NCBI GenBank assembly: GCA_031288885.1
Contig: JAITQP010000019.1
Span: forward strand, 1 to 9,135
Source: Prevotellaceae bacterium
GTDB taxonomy: Bacteria; Bacteroidota; Bacteroidia; Bacteroidales; UBA932
DNA length: 9,135 bases
Reading direction: 5' to 3'
Positions 5,585-9,135 of this stretch are shown piece after piece; the first letter of the stretch is position 1, and every line of letters begins with the position of its first letter. The position numbers and the translations under genes are program-made. Below the pieces are notes generated by a model. The model was not told the origin of the DNA and searched no databases. It saw nothing but the letters and a program-made list of their open reading frames with translations.

Positions 5585-5646
5585 TTTTTCTCTTTTTTGC
5601 CCATAATATGAGTCGGGGCTTAACAATGACGCGAAGCGTGCCTCTC

Positions 5647-5791
5647 CGCACCAGCACGAAACGCTGTAAGCGTTTTCCGTGAATAACCTCCAGATTTATC
5701 TGGGGGTAGGCGATACCCGCGCACCGCACCACCACGAAACGCTGTAGGCGTTTTCCGTGAATAACCCCCAGATTTATCTAGGGGTGGGGCT
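5647..5791 (+). repeat. Two direct copies of a 62-67-bp two-palindrome module
   Basis: Copies at 5647-5713 and 5725-5791, offset 78 bases, differ at about 4 positions over the first 60. Each holds AAACGCTGTA(A/G)GCGTTT, a spacer TTCCGTGAATAAC, and a second palindrome built on CCAGATTTATCT (9-bp arms, 2-base centre). Confidence 0.85.
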
Positions 5792-5812
5792 ATCCGGGAA
5801 GGGCTATCCGGG

Positions 5813-5898
5813 CAACGCCTACAGCGTTGTGGCGCGGTGTGTGACGGCTTCCCCCCAGATAAATCTGGGGGTTATTCACAGGAAAGTCCTACGGACTT
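5813..5898 (-). repeat. Inverted, reordered copy of the palindrome modules
   Basis: CAACGCCTACAGCGTTG (5813-5829), CCCCCAGATAAATCTGGGGG (5852-5871) with GTTATTCACAGGAAA, then AAGTCCTACGGACTT (5884-5898). The first two are the same modules as at 5647-5791 in reverse orientation but not in reverse order, so the modules move independently. The last recalls the palindrome at 5031-5045. Confidence 0.75.
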
Positions 5899-5928
5899 GG
5901 ACGTGTAAACGCTCCTCGCCCCACCTTA

Positions 5929-5976
5929 CAATGACGAAATTGCATTAGGCATATTATTAGCACATTATAAACATCG
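5929..5976 (+). repeat. Fourth copy of the GCATTAGGCATATTATTAGC module
   Basis: CAATGACGAAATTGCATTAG... to AAACATCG matches the right end of the MITE-like element (5534-5584) and, inverted, its left end (5342-5391), with about 3 mismatches over 44 bases against the latter. Confidence 0.8.
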
Positions 5977-6030
5977 TTATTTGAAAAAATCTATTGGACA
6001 TAATGATTTATGGCGTAAAGCGTGTAAGCA

Positions 6031-6142
6031 TTGCACCTGCAACACCTTCTGCCGTCATTCCGACCGAAGCGCGCGTAGCGAGTAGTCTCCCCGCATACCA
6101 CGGTCGGAATGACGGTAGAGGCGGGCGTTGTTGCGGGTGCAG
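6031..6142. repeat. 112-bp imperfect palindrome with CCGTCATTCCGACCG arms
   Basis: Inner arms CCGTCATTCCGACCG (6052-6066) and CGGTCGGAATGACGG (6101-6115) are perfect 15-bp complements, extended outward by about four more pairs. Outer arms GCACCTGCAACA (6033-6044) and TGTTGCGGGTGC (6129-6140) pair with one wobble. The 34-base loop carries AAGCGCGCGTAGCGAG. A half copy lies at 1321-1357. Confidence 0.8.
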
Positions 6143-6176
6143 AACGTGTAAATTATGGGAGCTATGTAAATAAACA

Positions 6177-6207
6177 ATAAGGGGCGGGTTTAAAACCCAC
6201 CCCTTAT
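6177..6207 (-). terminator. Intrinsic terminator of the TSP3/B-repeat gene
   Basis: On the minus strand AAGGGGTGGGTTT pairs with AAACCCGCCCCTT (one U-G pair that would be a C-A mismatch on the plus strand), followed by TTATTGTTTATTT. It begins about 31 bases after the stop codon and is a sequence relative of the terminator at 1270-1300. Confidence 0.8.
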
Positions 6208-6238
6208 ACGTACGCTTCGCGCCACTAATCACTAACAG

Positions 6239-8527
6239 CTAGTTACCAACTACTATCAGCACTGCTGTTTTGCCAGTTTTTCCCTCAAGGATGAGGAGAT
6301 AGCTGCCCGGCAAGGTGGGCATGGTTAGCCCATTTTGCAGCTCGGAGGCGTTTCCGGAGCGCTGCAACCTACCCTGCACGTTGAGGAGGCGGTAGCTGTC
6401 GTAGTGCTCTGCCAGGTACCCATCGGGTAGCGTGGCAACGTCCCCTGACTTTACAATGAAGTGCACAACGCCACCCGCCGCAACGGGGTTGGGGTAAACC
6501 GACGTGAGCGCGTTGGGGGGCACGGATCCTGTGCGTGGAATGTAGGGGCAGACCTCAAACTCCTGGCCCGTAATGCCATCCAGCAGCCGAACATGTACCG
6601 TATCGGTGATGGTCATGCCGGTGGGGGAAGCATAGTAAAATCGCTGCGAACCGGCATAACCGGAACGAGTTGACCAATGCTCGCTGTTGACCCACCACCA
6701 CGCCCGCTGGAAGAGGTAGCCGCCGTTGTTGTCGACGGTGTTGACCACCATCAGCAGCCTGTCGCCCAGCTGAGCGTGCACTATGCTATCAAACATGAAT
6801 TTTCTCTCCACCTTAATGTTGCAGGACGTTTCTTTCCTGGTTATAGTGTGCGACGTGCTGATAATAACGGTAGTATCTATGCCGAATGCCGCCCGAAGGT
6901 TGCTCAGCGTTAGCGTGTCGCCGGAGAAGTTGCTCGTGAGGCCGCTGGGTAGGTCGAGGGCTATGTGCAACGTTTTGGCGGTGTTGCCACACTCCAAGGT
7001 GTAGTGGAACGGCTGCGTGAGCGTTGTATCGTTCCTTTCGTTATCGTGCCGCACCGTTATGCTTTCCATCCACGGAACGTTGTCGTCAAACTCCCAGCCG
7101 GCGTAGAGCGTCATGCCGCCGCTGTCCACGCGGGACTTGGTGAGGTCAAATAGGGAGAAAAAGATTGAGTCCCTGTACCATCCCTTAAAGATGTAGTTTT
7201 CGCGGACGGGGTCATCAATGCGGGGCAGCATATCCCCTGGCTTCACCTTTTGCGCGGGCACGGGGGTACCGCCATAGGTTACAAAGACTACGCTGTTTTC
7301 CCAGTGGGCGTACAGGATAGTATCCTGCACCACCTTACCTTTCGTAAAATTCCACGCCGTAGCTAACGCTGCATCGCTGCACCACTTGTCAAAGAGGTAG
7401 CCGTCCTTTGCCCCTGGCGGATCGTCGGGGCGCGATACCGTGCCACCGTGACTTACCCGCAGCGTATCAACGGTTTCGCCGTTGCTCATAAAGGTTACCT
7501 TGTAGGTGTTGATGGTCCACACGGCGTACAGCGTCATATCTCTGTATACTAGCGCGTCGAAGTCGTATGGAATATCGCCAGAACTACTTTTGTACCACCA
7601 CTCCACAAACTTATACCCTTTCCTGATGGGGTCGGTGGGACGCTGCACCCTATCAAGGTTCTCCACCACCACCTGCTCGTCAACAGCGGAGCCGTTCTTG
7701 CAGTCGAACGTAATGATGTGGGTGTTAATGGTGTCGTCAATCCATCTGGCGTAGAGGGTGAGGTTGTTCGTAACCTTGTCTGAGAGGAAGTCCCAGCGGG
7801 TTGCGAGCGTATCTTCCTTGTACCAGGCGACAAACTTCTGCTTCAATTTCGTCGGATTGGTGGGGCGCCGCACGGTATCGCCGTGCGCTACCTCCTGCTC
7901 GGGAATGTCGCCGTCGCCGCCGTTTTTCTCAAAGGTGACGGTGTAGAGGGCAAGCCACTTGGCGTACAGCGTGATGTGCTCCGTTACCCGGGTGTCAAAA
8001 TCCCACTTGTTGATGCCGGTTGCCTCCTTGTACCATCCCTTAAAGATGTACCCTTTCCTAATGGTGGGGTCGTCAGGTTGCGCTACCGGCTTGCCCCTAC
8101 GTACCCAAACGACGTGCGTTTCGCCGCCGACGTTTAAGAAGATGACATACCTATCGCTAGTATCATAGCAGCTGCCGCCAGGCCGATCGCAGTTCTCAGA
8201 GTCGGGGTCGTTGCGATTGGGAATGTCGTCGTCGTCGTCGTCCTGACAACCGCCGCCCGGTTTATTACACATATCAGAGTTGGGGTCGTTGTAGTTGGGG
8301 ACATCGTCGCCGTCGTCATCCAGGCAGCCGCCGTTAGCCTCCCAGCAGATCTCCGAGTCGGGGTCGTTATAGTCAGGTGTGCCGTCCTCGTCTGTATCCT
8401 CTGCGCATTTACCGCCAGGCTTCTGGCAGTTGGGCGAGTCGGAGTCTTCCTTGTTGGGGATGTCGTCCCCGTCGTCATCTGCGCAGCCGCCGCCTGGCTG
8501 CTCGCAGTCTTCAGAGTCGGGGTCGTT
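6239..8527 (-). CDS. TSP3/B-repeat surface protein with T9SS sorting domain, part after the in-frame TAG
   Basis: This frame continues that of 8528-9135 without shift; the two are one gene split by TAG at 8528-8530. The first ATG after the TAG is at 8272, giving 677 residues if translation restarts. Order: the remaining cysteine-bearing acidic repeats (to about 8171), including a run encoding DDDDDD; five B-repeats (8152-7955, 7948-7742, 7726-7517, 7510-7301, 7297-7094) with 'GYIFKGWY', 'FVAWYK', 'LYAKW' hallmarks but well diverged from each other; a beta-rich segment of the type often found before T9SS tails ('VNTVDNNGGYLFQRAWWWVN', about 6748-6686); and a type A T9SS sorting domain (about 6502-6242: 'VYPNPVAAGG', 'YRLLNVQGRL', 'LPGSYLLILEG', final 'AVLIVVGN'). 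Stop TAG at 6239-6241, terminator at 6177-6207. Probably a surface adhesin or stalk; ligand unknown. Confidence 0.88.
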   Translation of the reverse strand, partial: NDPDSEDCEQPGGGCADDDGDDIPNKEDSDSPNCQKPGGKCAEDTDEDGTPDYNDPDSEICWEANGGCLDDDGDDVPNYNDPNSDMCNKPGGGCQDDDDDDIPNRNDPDSENCDRPGGSCYDTSDRYVIFLNVGGETHVVWVRRGKPVAQPDDPTIRKGYIFKGWYKEATGINKWDFDTRVTEHITLYAKWLALYTVTFEKNGGDGDIPEQEVAHGDTVRRPTNPTKLKQKFVAWYKEDTLATRWDFLSDKVTNNLTLYARWIDDTINTHIITFDCKNGSAVDEQVVVENLDRVQRPTDPIRKGYKFVEWWYKSSSGDIPYDFDALVYRDMTLYAVWTINTYKVTFMSNGETVDTLRVSHGGTVSRPDDPPGAKDGYLFDKWCSDAALATAWNFTKGKVVQDTILYAHWENSVVFVTYGGTPVPAQKVKPGDMLPRIDDPVRENYIFKGWYRDSIFFSLFDLTKSRVDSGGMTLYAGWEFDDNVPWMESITVRHDNERNDTTLTQPFHYTLECGNTAKTLHIALDLPSGLTSNFSGDTLTLSNLRAAFGIDTTVIISTSHTITRKETSCNIKVERKFMFDSIVHAQLGDRLLMVVNTVDNNGGYLFQRAWWWVNSEHWSTRSGYAGSQRFYYASPTGMTITDTVHVRLLDGITGQEFEVCPYIPRTGSVPPNALTSVYPNPVAAGGVVHFIVKSGDVATLPDGYLAEHYDSYRLLNVQGRLQRSGNASELQNGLTMPTLPGSYLLILEGKTGKTAVLIVVGN

Positions 8528-9135
8528 CTAGTCGGTTATGCCATCCCCATCCGTGTCCTCTGTGCATCTTCCGCCAGGCAGATCGCAGTTGGGCGCGTCG
8601 GGATCGCTATAGTTGGGGATGCTGTCCCCATCGCTGTCCACGCAGCCCCCGCCCAGCCGGTAGCAGGTGGAGTCGTCGGGGTCGTTATAGTTGGGGATGC
8701 TGTCTCCGTCGCTGTCCACACAACCCCCGCCTAGCCGGTAGCAGCTGGAGTCGTCGGGGTCGTTATAGTTGGGGATGTCGTCCCCGTCGCTGTCTACGCA
8801 ACCGCCGCCTAACCGGTAGCAGGTGGAGTCGTCGGGGTCGTTATAGTTGGGGATGCTGTCCCCATCGCTGTCCACGCAACCCCCGCCTGGCTGCTTGCAG
8901 TCTTCAGAGTCGGGGTCGTTATAGTCGGGGATGCTGTCGTTGTCCGTGTCCACTGTACATCTACCACCTGGCAGATTGCAGTGAGGGTCGTCGGGGTCGT
9001 TAAAATTGGGGATGCTATCGCCGTCGCTGTCCACGCAACCGCCGCCTAGCCGGTAGCAGGTGGAGTCGTCGGGGTCGTTATAGTTGGGGATGCTATCGCC
9101 GTCGCTGTCCAGACAACCCCCGCCCAGCCGGTAGC
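8171..9135 (-). repeat. Array of about 12 cysteine-bearing TSP3-like coding repeats (78-81 bp)
   Basis: Twelve units are countable between the window edge and 8171. Most are 26 residues; three beginning T-V-D-T, T-E-D-T or A-E-D-T are 27. The pair ending 'LPGGRC' followed by a TxDT-type unit occurs twice, five units apart, showing a higher-order duplication. Units near 8600-9100 are almost identical in DNA, while those nearest the B-repeats are diverged. Confidence 0.85.
8528..9135 (-). CDS. TSP3-like calcium-repeat segment of the same surface protein (5' partial, ends at internal TAG)
   Basis: Runs in from the window edge, so the N-terminus and signal peptide are outside. It encodes tandem 26-27-residue units of the type DSDGDSIPNYNDPDD-STC-YRLGGGC. 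The spaced aspartates and asparagines (D-x-D-G-D-x-I-P-N-x-N-D-P-D) fit thrombospondin type 3 calcium-binding loops, and each unit adds two cysteines spaced C-x6-C. These acidic repeats are known in secreted bacterial proteins as Ca-stabilised rods. The frame ends at TAG 8528-8530, where the equivalent codon in sister repeats is TAT (Tyr of 'DYNDPD'). Because the open frame, repeats and codon style carry straight on, the TAG is a single T-to-G change, either a real nonsense mutation or a consensus error, not the natural end. Confidence 0.85.
   Translation of the reverse strand, partial: YRLGGGCLDSDGDSIPNYNDPDDSTCYRLGGGCVDSDGDSIPNFNDPDDPHCNLPGGRCTVDTDNDSIPDYNDPDSEDCKQPGGGCVDSDGDSIPNYNDPDDSTCYRLGGGCVDSDGDDIPNYNDPDDSSCYRLGGGCVDSDGDSIPNYNDPDDSTCYRLGGGCVDSDGDSIPNYSDPDAPNCDLPGGRCTEDTDGDGITD

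Larger units (their letters stand above)
4713..6238. other. Gene-free, repeat-rich intergenic region (about 1.5 kb)
   Basis: No frame here looks like a protein: the open frames on both strands translate dispersed repeats (for example 'RHCERSEAIH' from CGTCATTGCGAGCGAAGCG) and overlap each other. The content is short palindromes, inverted repeats and at least four copies of a 'GCTAATAATATG' module, listed separately. Such arrays in Bacteroidota resemble REP/BIME or MITE remnants left by IS200/IS605-like or RAYT transposases; no transposase is present here. Confidence 0.75.

Noticed and set aside
5357..5682. Frames giving 'RHCERSEAIH'-type peptides
   Set aside because: This peptide is the translation of the dispersed CGTCATTGCGAGCGAAGCGAAGC repeat; overlapping frames in several phases show no coding constraint.
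6008..6241. TAG recoded as sense, extending the large protein past 6239
   Set aside because: The T9SS sorting domain ends naturally at the TAG, and the extension would read through a terminator and a palindromic repeat.
8377..9003. Arg/Cys/Pro-rich 208-codon frame on the plus strand
   Set aside because: Complement of the DSDGDSIPNYNDPD repeats; its repetitive composition is a shadow of that array.
8171..9135. Regular 78-81-bp direct repeats that could be mistaken for a CRISPR or satellite array
   Set aside because: The period is a multiple of three, the frame is open, and variation follows codons of acidic calcium-binding repeats. There are no unrelated spacers.

Overview
The window looks like a piece of a Bacteroidota (probably Bacteroidales) genome, most likely from a metagenome or single-cell assembly. 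The evidence is: two proteins carrying Listeria/Bacteroides B-repeats (InlB-type, 'YTFGGWY...LYAKW') that end in type IX secretion (T9SS) C-terminal sorting domains; a Fibrobacter-succinogenes-major-paralogous (fib_succ_major) domain protein; promoter-like TAnnTTTG boxes; A-rich rather than Shine-Dalgarno start contexts; and long gene-poor stretches full of short palindromes. A near-intact Illumina adapter inside the first gene shows that the assembly has consensus problems here.

Layout. 1-1232 (+): 3' part of a B-repeat/T9SS surface protein, split into two frames by the adapter at 498-530, followed by a 7-bp stop-rich tandem repeat and a strong terminator. 1321-1695 (+): a dispersed-repeat fragment joined to an orphan CdiA-CT-like nuclease toxin domain with a one-base frameshift. 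1700-2026 (-): a small-RNA/small-ORF locus with two promoter-like boxes, a possible 30-aa cationic peptide and a tRNA-like RNA (canonical T-arm, acceptor 3' strand and CCA) that could form a pseudoknot. 2187-4712 (-): an intact 841-aa secreted fib_succ_major protein with its own terminator at 2111-2157. 4713-6238: about 1.5 kb without a credible gene, filled with palindromes, a 243-bp MITE-like element, shuffled REP-like modules and a 112-bp imperfect palindrome. 6239-9135 (-): the 3' part of a large surface protein with a cysteine-bearing, acidic, 26-residue TSP3-like calcium-repeat array, five B-repeats and a T9SS sorting domain, with one in-frame TAG in the array.

The three large genes all encode exported, repeat-rich cell-surface or adhesin-like proteins; nothing links them as an operon. 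Three of the four recognisable coding units carry exactly one lesion (adapter frameshift, +1 G, TAT to TAG). These could be real decay or assembly error, and raw reads would decide. The least explained items are the tRNA-like RNA locus at 1.70-2.03 kb and the modular palindrome region at 4.9-6.2 kb.
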